DNA from: Oegoconia quadripuncta
Taxonomy: Eukaryota > Arthropoda > Insecta > Lepidoptera > Autostichidae
Assembly: GCA_949316235.1 (NCBI GenBank)
Contig: OX438749.1
Coordinates: 5,722,914-5,786,913 of the forward strand
Reading direction: 5' to 3'
Length of the DNA: 64,000 nucleotides
Shown: piece after piece, positions 37,201-52,200 of the stretch
How the letters are laid out: each line of letters opens with the position of its first letter
Position numbering within the stretch: the first letter of the stretch is position 1
Notes under the pieces: generated by a model
The model's input: the letters and a program-made list of their open reading frames with translations, nothing else
What the model was told of the DNA's origin: nothing
Databases searched by the model: none
Translations under genes and position numbers: made by a program

Positions 37201-40200
37201 TCGCATAACCAGGCTATTTCACGATTAATAATGAAATATGAAACGACCTGTTTGGTGTAATGGTTAGCAACTCTGACCACTATACCAAAAGGTTGCGGGT
37301 TGGAATCCCGCTAGGGGCATATGTTTGTGTGATGAATACGGACATGTGTACCCGAGTTATGGATGTTTTCATTTATAATAAGTATTTATTTACAAAAAAA
37401 ATGTATTTATGTATTATATCAACCATCTGGTATCCACAACACAAGCATATAGTTGCTTACTGTGGAACTAGATGGCGCTGTGTGTATGTCTAAGGATATT
37501 TATTTATTTATTTATTATAATATAAAATAATAATTTTGTAATATAAAAACCTTTTTTTAAAAGAGCGACCTCTCGAGTTTCTTGCTTGTTCTTCTCAGGG
37601 GAAAATTGCCTTTTGAACAAGCAGTAGCTTTAAACATGTAAAATCTGACTATTTTAAGTGTACCCTGTGTACCTACAAAATAAAGCATTTTTTGATTTTG
37701 ATTTTTGTTACTTTGTATGGATAATCGAAATTTTTTTCATCGAATTCGGCTATGGTTCCTACTGGAAAGTTGTTCGTCATCAGGAACCGCTAAATAGGAA
37801 TTAGACGAATTAAATTTCAACCTGTATATACTGGGCTATTTCGTGTCATTTCCTAACAACAATTTTGCGACTTGACTACAAGTTAACTCTATGTGTCAAC
37901 TTACTCTGCCTAAACGGTGTTTCAACTGTGCCTTGATTTTAAACTCTCATGCACAGACAGTAGGTACCAACATAATAATGCGTATAGAATTACCCTTTCA
38001 CACTAACATACAGACGGACAAGTTGTATAATTAGTGGCAATGTCATTGGCGCACTTAGTGTCTTTATGAATTTATGAATGGCGCTTAGCTTTAATGAATT
38101 AGCTTGCTTTATTTAAGTATACAGGTAAAGGAAGGTCAAATGCATTTTTGTAAGATATGTTATGGATAATATCGAATTTGATTTATACCTAATCGAAAAA
38201 CTATAACTATTTATGGTATTTATGGCTGTGTGGATGTATATCGCATATTTGAACCGCCTCCGTGGCTCAATGTAAACAACATTGGGTTTACGTTTCGGAG
38301 GTCGCGGGTTCGATCCCCAGCGGGATACATATTTAGTACTCTGTTTGGTTGGTGGTAGGGCATTTTAAATGTCCGCCTGGCTAGCTACCACCAACTTATC
38401 TAAATCTGCCGCCAAACAGCAATGTTAATAGCATTGTTGTGTTCCGGTTATCAGTGATAAGATAGCCAGTCCCCCAAATAAGATGGGGTTTCCGGGTCAG
38501 TACGCTACCACCTTCGGCCTCATCTTCACTTAACATCAGGTGTGATTGAGGTCAAGTGCTAACCCGTTGTGGATAAAAAAAATATATCTGGATTTGGATA
38601 TGGATCTAATTAGGAAATTGTAAAGTGTAATCGAATTCAGAACATGGAGTCCGATTTAGTGGATTGGTGGGTCCCGACCGCACTACTTCCATCCTAAATG
38701 CAGAGAATAATTCGTCATACATTGCTGGGAGGCTTCTGTTAATTCAAATATCCTTACCCTCAACTAGCAATGTATGCGGAATTAGTCTCTGCATTTAGGA
38801 TAGTGTAAAAAGCGTTTCCTAACTTCCGATTTCCTCATTAGATTTGCTTAAAATAGGATAGTTTAATAAACACTTAAGTGACTTTTCTCAGTAGGCTAAT
38901 ATTTTTTATTAAATTTTACTGGCACTGTTAATATGGGACGCACTGACCCGTGCTTGTATTCTCTGTCGGGTCGTCGTTTTCAAATAAGTACAAAGCTTAT
39001 GTAAAACTTATAAGGTCTATTTTTTGTTTGCATATATTTTGTTAAGTGTTCGTGGTAGGTACGATTAGTTAGACATCTAAATATTCTTTTAAGAAGCGAA
39101 TTACAGCACACCTGCTAGAAGTACAAAAGATGAATATTCCGAAAGCATTTGCAACATTTCGAATAGCTTAGCGGTAGCTGCTCCCAGACATCTTTATTCG
39201 TTCGCACTGCGGGTATTTAGTGAATTATGTTAAGCCCACTTTTGACAATTATTATTTTAAACGAGTATCATTATGATCCATACAATTATTATACATCACC
39301 GTACAATTTTATAGAATACACACTTATGGTTATTATTGAAAATGTTTGCACTAGTACCCTACCCTCGCTTTCTCTCGTAGGGCACTAGCTGAAAATCAAT
39401 GTCTTACCGCTATACATATCATACAGATACACATACAACTCTATTATAAGTAGTAACAGTTGTACTTCATTTTTGTTTTTATTTTTATTACTGTGAACAT
39501 TTCGTAAGAATAACACCAAGCAGAATGATTGTTGCGGTCGAATATTCTTGTATGTGTTTCTGAAATATGCAAATAAACGCTTTACCTATCTAGTTCATAC
39601 TAACTCTATGCAAGATAGTCAGTAGATACTCCGTATTAATATAGTTATTTATAGCTTCTCATTTGCGTAATAGATTAGTGACAAGAAAGACACTTTTGTA
39701 ACTCCATGCTTCAAACCAAGTCAAATGTCAGCCAACAAGTTGATCGATGTGCGTGGACGCAAGTGTTTAGCCGTTCTAATTGGTCAGTTTGATCGAACGG
39801 TTGCAGAAAGATACTCGTAGGTACTCGGCGGTTTAGATATTAGAACCATTTAATAAAGGTACAGTATACAAAAAAAAAAGGGTTGTGATTTTAACAGGCT
39901 CATGTGATTTTAACCGCCTCCGTGGCTCAATGTAAACAACATTGGGTTTACGATCCGGAGGGCGCGGGTTTAAGTACTCGGTTTGGTTAGTGGTAGGGCA
40001 TTTTAAATGTCCGCCTAGCTACCACCATCTTATCTAAATCTGCCGCCAAGCAGCAATGTTAATAGCATTGTTGTGTTCCGGGTGTCAGAGATAAGATAGT
40101 CAGTCCCCCAAATATGTTGGGGTTTCCTGGTGAGTGCGCTTCCACCTTCCACCTCACCTTTACTTAACATCAGGTGTGATTGAGGTCAAGTACCAACCCG

Positions 40201-43200
40201 TTATGCAAAAAAAAAATCGCATGTAATGCTCGTATTAATAAACCCGAAGAATATATAAATAATAAAATAAAACACATTACGTCGTTTCCTATATAATATT
40301 TTAGAAGTGAATATGACAATAGATACGACTCTACGACCGATATGTGTAGTGGACAGTGACCCTGTCAGCGAAACCAACTGTTGCGGGTTCGTTTCCCGCT
40401 TGCGTGATGAATACGAATATTTATTCCAAAGTCATGGAAGTTTATATAAATATTTATGTATGTTTATTCGTTATCTAGTATCCATAGCACAAGCTTTGCT
40501 TAGTTCGAGACTAGTTGATTGGTGTATGGGTTCGAAATATTTATTAAAAATCTATTTATGTAAAAAAAGTTTTTTTGACGCGCCGCATGTTTCTGGTTGC
40601 AGAAAACATCGCTCTTGAAATGGCGTTACCTGTACCGAATTATATCTGATGTAACTGCGTAGTTACGTGGGTGTCAGTCAGGGCTACAATATCTCTTATT
40701 AGTAATCTGAAAATTAATGATCCCATTTACAATATGTGACAGGACGAATCGATATACAGAGTGGTTTGCGTGTATCTACCACTTGTTTTAATGGCATCAC
40801 ATTCTTGCTGTAAAGTTATGTAGATATGAAAAACGACTAAGCTGTTCATGCGAGCCTTTACCACGAGGAGAAGGGATACTGTTACACTGGATATTGCTGG
40901 AGTCTTTTTTTGATAAAGATTTGAATTTATTCACAATTTTCAATATTATACAATGATGGATTGGAACCGTGTGGCGAGAACGACGGATGGACGCGAACTG
41001 ATGGGATTAACCACACTAAATGTTGCGCGAGGGAAATTTAATCAGCCACAGCAAAGGAAGGGTTGTATAAGCCGACGCTTTGATAAGGCTTTGTTCATAG
41101 AGAGCGTAGATCTACTGAGAGATGAAATCTCCTTTATGGATCCTAATACCTGCGCTCAATCACTTACGAGGTTGTTGACAAAGGGCTGCAATTTAACAAT
41201 GCCGGTCAAGGCAACACCTAGTAGGCGCAGGCCTGTGTATTGGTGGTCTACTAAAATCGCGGAGTTGAGAGCTGAATGCATTAAAGCCAGGCGAGCTTTA
41301 AAGCGCAGGACCTCTAACGCTACAATCGAAGAAAAGAAGGAAGAGCATATAATGTTATAGTGAAGCCCTGGCAAAGGCAATCGCGAGAGCAAAATGTGAG
41401 GAATGGCAGCAGACTATAGAAGTGGACTGATTAGTGTGGTCTGCTATATATGGATCAGCTTTTCTACTAGGGTGATGAGGAAAGCATGACATCAGCATCA
41501 TCTTTACAGTGTTATGGTATAACAGTACGTAAACTCCTTGTAAATGTTCAATAACGCATAATATGTAGAGTTGCCAGATGGTATCCTAAAGAACCCCAAG
41601 CCCAACCGTCCTGCCGCCCTGCCAGGTGAATTTAGGTATTGTCATCTTCCTTCATCCGTAGGTTATTTGAATTAAATTATACTCTAGGAATATCTAGGTA
41701 TAGATATACTTACATTATTGGTACACAATAAAATTCATTTTTGAGATGGCGTAACTAAGTTATTTTTCTTTTTATGCACAACTGGGTAGCACTTGACCTC
41801 AATCACACCTGATGTTAAGTGAAGGTGAGGCCGAAGGTGGAAACGTACTCACCCGGAAACGCCATCTTATTTTCGAACTGGCTATCTTATCTCTGACAAC
41901 CGGAACACAACAATGATACCAAATTAACATTTCTGTTTGGCGGCAGATTTAGATAAGATGGTGGTAGCTAGCCAGGCGGACACTTGAGATGTCCTACCAC
42001 CAACCAAACCGAGTACTAAACATGTACCCCGCTGGAGATCGAACCCGCGACCTCCGAATCCTAAACCCAATGTTGTTTACATTGTGCCACGGAGGCGGTT
42101 AAAAGAAGAAGCGAAGAAGGTTTGTAAAGAATATGATATTTTGTAAAATATCATATCATTGTCAAAATAAAATTTCCAAAGTTGTTCTTTATGGGACTTT
42201 GCGGGTCTTTTAATTATATTTTAAAGCTCAAACTCATTACTTTAAATACAGTAAATAGGCCTTCAACAAAAGCTTGGCTCTTCAAATAAGCGTGTATTGT
42301 ATAGCATGAGTATATTATGGGAGTTTTGGAAAAGGATGTTTCCCAATTTGGCTTCTGTTTCGCAAACCAAAATGTAATTCACATTGTGTCCGAGGTCAGT
42401 CTGTCAAGTGGACTGACTGACAGACAAATGATCCCATTTTACAACTGTCGTTTGTATCATTGCTCTTGGCGAGGCGAAGGTATAATGGAGCTTTTTCTCT
42501 TGAGTTTTCAAAAGGCGTCATTGTCATAGTTCGCGTGTGTATGGATTGATTTTCAAAATCAAAGTGACGTTATTTGTACCTACTACAAAATTAGAGTTTG
42601 GAAAATCTACAAAAAACATAAACACTTAGCGTCTATAGAACTTAAAGTGATTAGTAAGTTAACGTCACACGTGAATTTTAATTAACTATAATTTTTGTTC
42701 ACAATCAGCACACAGCATAGTCAGATGGTCCTTACAAATTTGGTGCATCGTGATTTCATTCTCACGTCTTTAGATCGTGGACAAAGATACATCTGCCTTT
42801 GGAAAATGATGGAGGGGGTGTCGTAGAAGATTCGGGTCTCTCAATTTCCATATCTCGCTTCAAATGTTTTTGCAATGGTTCAACAAAAATCGCACTTCCC
42901 AAAAAGTAACAGAAGTACTCGCGCGGGCTCCGTTTGAACCCCAAACGCACTCTCCAGACACAACAAAGCAACCCTTGTACACACATGCAAGTGAATTATG
43001 AGGTAATGAGCGTTTTAGGAAGCTACTAGACGCGTAGAGAAGATAGTTGCAAAATTCGAGGAATAACACAACCTTAATCTGCCCAGTGCAAGTCCGAACG
43101 AACCCCACGCGAGTAATTATGGGTTAAATACGGTCGCAAAGATATACACCTATTTAGATTACATTTAAATTGAAAATTAAGATACCCCATAGGGTCTCTT

Positions 43201-46200
43201 GATATTCACCAACTGTATATCTCCGAAACGGTTTAACAGATTTTCATCAAATATGGCTCCCAAATATGGCTCGCATATACCACTCGCAAATACTAGCGTT
43301 CGAAAATAAAAATCGCTTTCAAATCGGATCACCAGATTTGGTGCTACAAAGCCACAGTGAAAAAAGGTTTAATTGCAAAAGGTGTCCAATATCATATGAG
43401 ATAAATGGTTTGTTACTAACACTCAAAACGTTTCTTTATGTATAATAAGTTAAAGTAAATTTAACCCGCGACGCAAAAAGAGGGATGTTATTTAGTTTGA
43501 AGTTTATCTCAGTCTGCGTGTGTCTATGGCACTGTACGGCCAAAATGGCTGCGCTAATTTCAAAACTGTTTTTTGTTTTCTAAAGCTTGTGTTTGTGAGA
43601 TGGTTCTTGTTTAAGAAGTTGATAAGAAAGCTTCCATTGTTTGTTGCTTTCTTTACTTAATGATAAATATTGGGTCTTTACCTATGAAATTGGAGTTTTT
43701 TTCTTCGTTAATCATATGGACAAATTCCTGCGATTTTCAAAGCTTTATCCAAATTTGTTTTTTATTTGGAAAATGGAGTATTATTTCAAGGTTTTACATG
43801 AAATATTTTTTTATTTCAGGGCTAAATCACATAATAAAAAAAAATTTGAAAAGAGCTCTATTCATGTGCTTCCCATAATCATTTCTTAGATTCGCTGAAA
43901 CTTTTATAAAGCGGTTACTATTAAAAATTAACGCTGACTATACTTAACTTAATGTTATCCGATAATACACACAAAGTTTAGCTAAATTTGGATTTGCCGT
44001 TCCCAAAAAAAAATCAAAAATGTTTGTATGGAGAAAACAGTCTTAATGAAATTCTTCATACAAAACGCCAATTTCATAGGTGAGGACCTAATATGTTCAT
44101 AGTTTACTGATGGTTACCTAAATTATCAATTTGTTTATTTGTGTAAAAACTAAAAGATCATAGGTATTGATGTAGTTAATGACATATTTTTCTAGTTACA
44201 CGTATATTCACGACTACAAATTTTACTTTTAAAGGCATTTCATTTTACTTTAAAGTTAACACCAAAATAAAGTGGTTCGTAAAAGCCATTAACGAAAACG
44301 CCTCGTTCACACATAAATCTCCACTTCCTACTACTCCATTACCAGCATTGTAATGTCACTACCATCCTTGGTCTGATTGCTAACAAAGGCGGAAACATCC
44401 ACGGCTCAGTTTGCTGAGCTACTTGAAGAAGGCCCGCTTTATTATCGCGCAATGAAACCCATACTGAAGCCTTGAGATATTTGTAGGTGATTTACATAAT
44501 ATTCCATTGTTTTTCTGTTTGTATGTAATTAATATGGTATATAGAATTGTTTTTACATCCAAAGGCTGCAATTAGATTGTTGTTCTTGTATAAATGAAAC
44601 CTTGATATGGAATTAAATAGTTATAAACATCCATGGCATTTAAAAATGAATTCAAAAACATGTTTTATTTATATGACTTTTACTGAAACGTGGCTCGCGT
44701 TGTTTATTTCATAAAATGTCACACTCTTGTCAATAACTGGATAGTTGTGTTAATATAGATTGGCAGATTATTTATCTACACTAGGTACTTTATTTTATAC
44801 AATTATCACCTTCGGTCAAGTATATTCTTTATTGCACCAAAATATTACAATAACAGAGTACAAACAATAGGTCACGTACAAAGGTGGACTTATCTCTTTA
44901 AGAGATCTCTTCCAGTCAACCTGAGCATTGAAATAGGAAACTTAGTAAATTTGGGGTTTAGCAGTAAATTGTGTGCAAAAGAAAAAATCATATAACGAAT
45001 AATAAAACATATAAAGTATATATATTATGATCGAAGCTTACCACAAGACAATTTCCTTACTTGTCTTTATGTAGGCAGGTAGGTAGCGACGCGCCCCGGC
45101 TGCTATTATTTTCATAAATATAATCTGCATGTATTATACATGCAAACCTTCCGGAAGAAATTCTCTAAACATCGTGAAACAGAGAGAGACAGACAGCGAC
45201 TTTGATTTATACTATTTAGTGACTAGTGATGACTGTGATATCGCCCTAGACGCGGTGCTGGGTGAAGGAAAGTCTGAAGCATCTCTTTTGATACCGTGGG
45301 AGGTGAAAGAAGAATTGCTCTGAAATTTACCTACGTCTATTGCTTTTGAGTGACGTTCAGCCAAGTGGTAGACTTTAATCGGAATCAATTTATACCGAAT
45401 TTTGTCCCTATTAGTGTATTAGAATAGTAGGAATGATTGACTCCATATATACGAACTACCAAGCAAGACCATAATATGTGTAGCTACACACCCAGCCAGA
45501 CACATTATCTAGGTAGACGATAATTTTCTTGAATCTAGTTTTTTGAGTAAATCACTTTTTATATCTTAAGTTTTAACTTAGTTTATATCTAATGTATGTT
45601 GCTTAACTTAATTATTAGGCCAACATGCATTATGCAACGAATGGATATCTATGTATTACCTTATAGGTAGGTAAATATATGTACCAATTTATCGTGATTT
45701 ATAACAGCAAACGATTACATGATCTATACCATTAAACGACTGCTTTAAATTGAAAACAACAGGGACTGACTATTTATCGTGATTCGAAGCATGGAAACAC
45801 TCATATGAAAATGTCAGTAGTGGTCACCCATCCAAGGACTGACCGCGTTATACGTTGGTTTACTTACAAAAATCAATCAAATCAAAAATTAAAATCAAAA
45901 ATGTTTTACTTCGTAAGTTATAAGAATAACATTTGAAATCGTCATGACATATAGTACAGTTATCGCTCATTCACTAGGCAGTCTCCCCAGAGAAGAACGA
46001 GCAAGAAACTCTGGGGTTGCTCTTTTTAAATAAGTCAATACAATTTTACTAAACTAATTTAAATCTCAAGAAATCATTTTAAAATTGTATGGTTGGAATA
46101 ACTTATAGCTAATTATAGTAACGCCTTAATCTTTTGAATCATTTGGTGTGTTAAAGCAATGTGGTGACAGGTCTGCAATTAATGCTGTGTGTAATGAATG

Positions 46201-49200
46201 TTAATGATGTACGGACAGCTTGTAAAATATTAAAACGTCAACAGGTATCTTAGGTCGTATTAATGAATCCATCTTGAGATTGAGATTGCGTCTCAGTCTC
46301 AATACTATTTCTTTTGATACTGTTTTAATATGCAACAGATTCTCAAGCGTCAACCTAAGGTCATCTAAATCTTTAGTAAAGTTATCTCAGATTGCTTTGA
46401 TCTCAGATTAAAGAAGACTCCCTGATCCCTGTACAACTACTTCAAGTTACTAAACAGCTTTAATTTACTAGTCCATATCTAACTTAATATTTGACTTTAG
46501 TAAAACAATTTGAACAAGTCTAATAACAATTTCAATACACTGGTCATCAAACAAATCGGCCCACCACATAAATCACTGTACAATCTCTGTGTCTTTAATT
46601 TTTAATGAAAACTTTACTTTATATGTCACCAATTAAAATGATTTACGACAAATTTAAATTAGAACTGTCAATGTTGGTGGCGGCAAAATAAAAATGTATG
46701 TGAACTGATTACTAACAACTTATCCAAACAAAAAACCTTTTTAAATTCATTTTTTGAGCGCACGCCTTCATCTTGGGACTTATATCATTTTTTTTTTAAG
46801 CACAACGGGTTGGTTCTTGACCTCAATCACACTGGCTATCTTATCTCTGACAACTGGAACACAACAATGCTTGGCGGCAGATTTAGATAAGATGGTGGTA
46901 GCTAACCAGGTGGACATATAAATACCCTACCACCAACAAAACCGAGTACTTAAACATGTACCCCGCTGGGGATCGAACCCGCGACCTCCGAATCGTAAAC
47001 CCAATGTTGTTTACATTGAGCCACGGAGGCGGTTAAATCTCTTAATATCAGGTGTGACTGATAAAGGATAACCTTTAGTTCAACAATACATTAACAAATA
47101 TACATGCATATTTGTTGTTATGAACTAATTAAAAGTAACCCTATATACGCATGACAATATATAACAAAATGCTCGATTATATAAATTTTGTTCTTGTATA
47201 TATGTATACAGGAATTTTTACACTTAAAATAAAATATTGAAAATTCGGCTAAGTTATCTGTGACATTTGCATGCTATTGCAATTTAGCTGAGTAGAGGAC
47301 AATTTATATTATGCCAAGTGATTTATAAATGTTCATAGCAATATGATTATCATTTATATTTGCTGATTGTTTAGTAGGTACCTACCACTAACGCCATTTA
47401 AAAACCATGCAATCGATTCATTTTCATTTTTAACCTATTTTTTTCTCTCATTACAGGACCTTCGCACCCTCCTCAAATCGAAGCACGTCCAAGGTCTAGA
47501 GATCCACGATGCCCACAAATCCCTTAACAAGACTCAGGTCTTGGAGATCATCGAGTCTGCTCGCTCAGCCATCGCCTCCTCCGGCGGTGGTCCCTTGTTC
47601 CTCGCGCTTCCAGCTCACCCGGAACTGTTGGCGAAGTATTACGACCTGCGGACGCTGGTGAAGAAAGTGGATCTGATGATGGTTCAGACACACGCGCTGG
47701 GACTGGTCAAGAAGATGACTTATCACCCGAGCCGGCTGAGCGGACTATGGGATATGATGAACACGGTGAGTGCATCTGATGGATGAAATATTTCCGAAAA
47801 TTATTGAGGCATTTTTTGTATATATTCAAAAGCAAAAGATAAACACAGATGAGAAGCACTTTCTTCAAGACAATAGTGAACACAATAGGTGAACAAGGAC
47901 TTCTTGTTGCTAACGTTAAAGAGCTCTATTCAACCGAATGTTGAGGAACCCCTGCCCGTAAATTATGTAAGTTATCATCGATTACGTTGACCAATCAGAG
48001 ACCGTTAAATTGCCGAGTGCGCGATGGGAACCAATCATCCGTCAGAACGTAATCGTCGCCGACATCGATGTATACTTACATGATAGAATTCCATAATTTT
48101 GAAGAAAGGAATTTTGATTTTACGTGTAGGTAATACCTATGTTCCAGACAAAAGTAGGTCTAACTTTAGAAATGATTTCACCATATAATGGGAGAACAAG
48201 TAGGTATAGTAGAATGTACACTATCTCAAATGAATCACGATTTTCTTGTAAAGATACAATTCGAATACCTATTTACGAGTGTGTTACCTCAACGGCTTCA
48301 ATTTAATTTTAGATCGCAGTTTTGATCATTTAGCGTTACATCTTGCAATATCTTCCTTTTATAGTAATTTCTTCACAGCTTGGCTTTGAAATGTGAGTAA
48401 TGTTTTACGTAACGCAATTATTGTTTAAAGTGAGTCGATTCACACACTCAGTATCCAGAGAATGAAACTACATTATTTACTTTTACAATGCAGAAAACAT
48501 TAATTCTAGTTTTCAAAAAAGGAAGAGGTTCTAAGTTCGATTGTATATTTTATTTTTTATGTACGGATTTCTCCGTCTGGACCGATTTTAAAAATTCTTT
48601 TTTCATTCGAAAGTGTATACTCCTGTGGTGGTCCTATTGTCACCAACTCAGGACTTGATGATGGAATCCCAGGGAAATCGAGGGCAACCCTCAAATTTTA
48701 TAGGCACGTATGATTTTTCTATTTTTTTTTCTAACGTATTCAGATATATGCATGTGATAGTCATCATCTCATGTTGCTGAGCTGACAATGGAAGGCACAA
48801 CTCCTTCGTGGTCAGGAGTTAGGAGATAAATACTTTTTTATGCACAACGAGTTAGTACGTGACCTCAACACCTGATGTTAAGTGAAGATGAGGTCGAGTG
48901 AGGAGGAGGAAGAGGAGATGAGGTACAACCGGAACACAACAATAATATGGATATTGCTGCTTGGCGGCAGATTTAGATAAGTAGGTGGTAGCTAGCCAGG
49001 CGGACATTTAAAATGCCCTACCATCAACCATGTACCCCGCTGGAGATCGAACCCGCGACCTCCGATTTGTAAACCCAAAGTTGTTTACATTGAGCCACGG
49101 AGGCGATGAACCCTACTATATAGGTTCGTAAAGACTGTTAGTTACACTCTATTTATTCAAATGAGATGATGATGGAAAAGTGATTTTTTTTTTGCTTTTT

Positions 49201-52200
49201 GTTTCATCTGTTCTTTGAAATCGTTTTTTAAATTTGTAAGTCTCATAATGCCCAATAATCAAAGAAAATGGTCAATAAAAGTCACAGTATCTATCTATCC
49301 GTAAGTATAAGAATAAGTTACTATTCCCAATAATTTTCCCAAAGACATTATTTACATTTAAATTTAAATACATATTTAATTAAAATTTCTGACTATCTGG
49401 ATGATACGCAAGCGTGGACATAGACCGCTCGGCGATATTCAGTCTAATTATACAATATAATATAATTATAACCCAAACTTATTTAAAAGAGCAATCCTTG
49501 AGTTTCTTGCTCGTTCTTCTCTGGGGAAACAGCTTTGTGAATGAGCAATAACGTCAAAAACTTTAATAATAAGATAAAAATCGTGACGTTTTCAAGTGAT
49601 AATTTTTATCATACAAAATAAATATTTTTTTGATTTTGATTTAATCCATACTAAATAAGTACCTACTACACCATGTTCTTTCTTAGTGGTTGACTATACT
49701 CAATATATTTCGCTCGACACTTGCACCTAGATAGGCTCAATAAGTCAATCAACTATTCGTTGACACGCCAATGCAAACTACCTATGTTGCGTTAATCAGG
49801 GATCGGTCATTCGTTAAAATGTTTGGAAATTATCTACTTACGGCTTAAAAGTGTAGATTGCTTCACATATCAAATAATGTGGGCTCGAGTTGCAATATAT
49901 TTTGCACTTTGGGATTGAAGTAGAACAGTAGACCGGGTTTTTGTTACGAAGTGATTTGCGTTGATGATAGAAATCTTGAGGTGGAACTCAGGCTATTAAG
50001 ATTATGTAAAAAAATTGTTCTCAAGAAAAAAAAATTGTGCCACTGTAGTTTAAGAGCTATTCAATATTTTTAATAAGGATTCTGGCGTCACATGTTGCTG
50101 TTGTTTATTAGTTACTAGCTGTTACCAGCGACTTCGTCCGCGTTGAATCCGTTCTACTACCAAATGCGTCACTCTATGACTCAAAAGCAATCCCACTATA
50201 CTTATCGTACACAAACCTGTCACTTTTCCGGGATAAATAGTAGTCTATATGTTAATCCAGGTCCTAATCTGTCTACCAACCAAATTTCATCTAAATCTGC
50301 CCAGCCGTTTAGGCGTGAAGAGGTAACAAACACACACACACAAACTTTCGCATTTATAATATTAGTTGGGATTTCTCATGCGCAGAGGCAACTTTACAAA
50401 ATTTGTATCCCAAAAAACTATGCATAACTGCCACCGAAAACCCATAAATACAGTTCTTCAGAAACAACGAAGATGTTTGAGTAATAAGATATTTAGTAAA
50501 AATAATAGAATCTCTTCCCGTGGGTATCGCAAACGGCTATCTATGGTATCGGGACTATCCACGCAAAAACATATGAGACTTGCACGTTTTAACGCGATGG
50601 ACCACCCCCTGTCACGTGTGCATTTCTGTATTATTCCAAAAGTGAAACGTAGACGTTGTTTCAAGCATTAATCTTCTTTGACCTCACAAACGCTTTAGTT
50701 TATTAATAATAATTTATTTCTCACTGTTACAATTTTTGGTTATACTAAATTATTACATTAGAGTTTGGGATATCTCTGACCACCCCATTGGGGATAAAGG
50801 TCATGACTTTATGTAGTCTTTATGTTTTCCGAGTGCACCCAGTAAATTGAAAAACTGGACATCATGTATTATCATCATGTATCATCATGTATCATCATGT
50901 AGCATTAGGTCCTTACCTATGAAATTGGCGTTTTGTATGAAGAATTTCATTAAGACTATTTTCTCCATACAAACATTTTTGATTTTTTTGGGGAACGGCA
51001 AATCCAAATTTAAGCTAACCTTTGTGTGTATTAACGGATAACATTAAGTTAAGTATAGGCAGCGTTAATTTTTAAAAGTAAACGCTGTATAAAAGTTTCA
51101 ACGAATCTAAGAAATGATTATGGGAAGCACATGAAAAGAGCTCTGTTCAAATTTTTTTTATTATGTGATTTAGCCCAGAAATTAAAAAATATTTCATGTG
51201 AAACCTTGAAATAATATTCCATTTTCCAAGTAAAAAACACATTCGGATATAGCTTTGAAAATCGCAGGAATTGGTACATATGATTAACGAAGAAAAAAAA
51301 CTCTAATTTCATAGGCAAAGACCCAATATAATTAGAGAAATGGTGCTTAGAACAACTAACCTTACCTTAGTCTTATCTCTCACTTTATGTCGTTAAATCT
51401 CGCTTCGCCGATCACAGTACATCGCGAAGGTAAACCAGTCCAACGAAAGAATTAGCCAAGCCTGACGCATTATAAAACTGAGACGCCACCTCTATTTACC
51501 AGCCGTTAAAGACTATTTTTCTGGCTACTTATTTAGTGTAACCAGGTCATACCCAGGTGCATCTTAGTATTTGAGTCGTAAATTAGTTTCAATAAATTAT
51601 TTGCAGACCATATAGGGTTAGATGGATGGATATTTTTTAAATGGAGATTAGTTCGTCTTTGCTTTGAGTTTTTGCGAGGATTATAGTGATCGTAGTAATT
51701 AGGTATGTGTGACTATAGTACGTGGTCCTATGATTTATGTAAAGTATAATTATACTGTTGGGGTACAATGATTGATTGGTGTACTTAAGAATCTTTTTTA
51801 AGTACCTATTCATACGATTTGGTTTAAGTTTTTGTAGATGGACATTAGTAGAGTCCTACAGTGTGCGTTCTAAAGATGACATAAAAAGCGACTATATATC
51901 CTGGTAGTGTTCTAAGTAAGATTTTGTGTAGAATCGAATAAGAGGGTTTATTCTGTCCAGTGGCGCCCATAAATTAAGATTTGTTTTTAAATCAAACTAA
52001 TATTTATTATAAATGCGAAAGTTTGGATGTTTATTTGTTTGTTACTCAATTGATGGATGGATTTGGATGAAATTTGGTATATAGGTAACATACTCTGAAT
52101 TTAAACATAGTATTTTTTTTTTGATATAGTTAGTAAATTAAAATTTCCGTGATAAAGTTTATCCACACGGGCGAAGCCGCGGGCGTAAAGCTAGTACGGA

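Noticed and set aside
37244..37320. Second tRNA-like sequence
   Set aside because: Head of SINE family 2; the body follows directly in all copies.
40953..41360. Possible 135-codon host gene
   Set aside because: Sequence is the linker region of an R1-type LINE and breaks soon after.
50366..50671. 101-codon basic frame
   Set aside because: Runs from a Helitron-like repeat into repeat D2 and has no protein signature.
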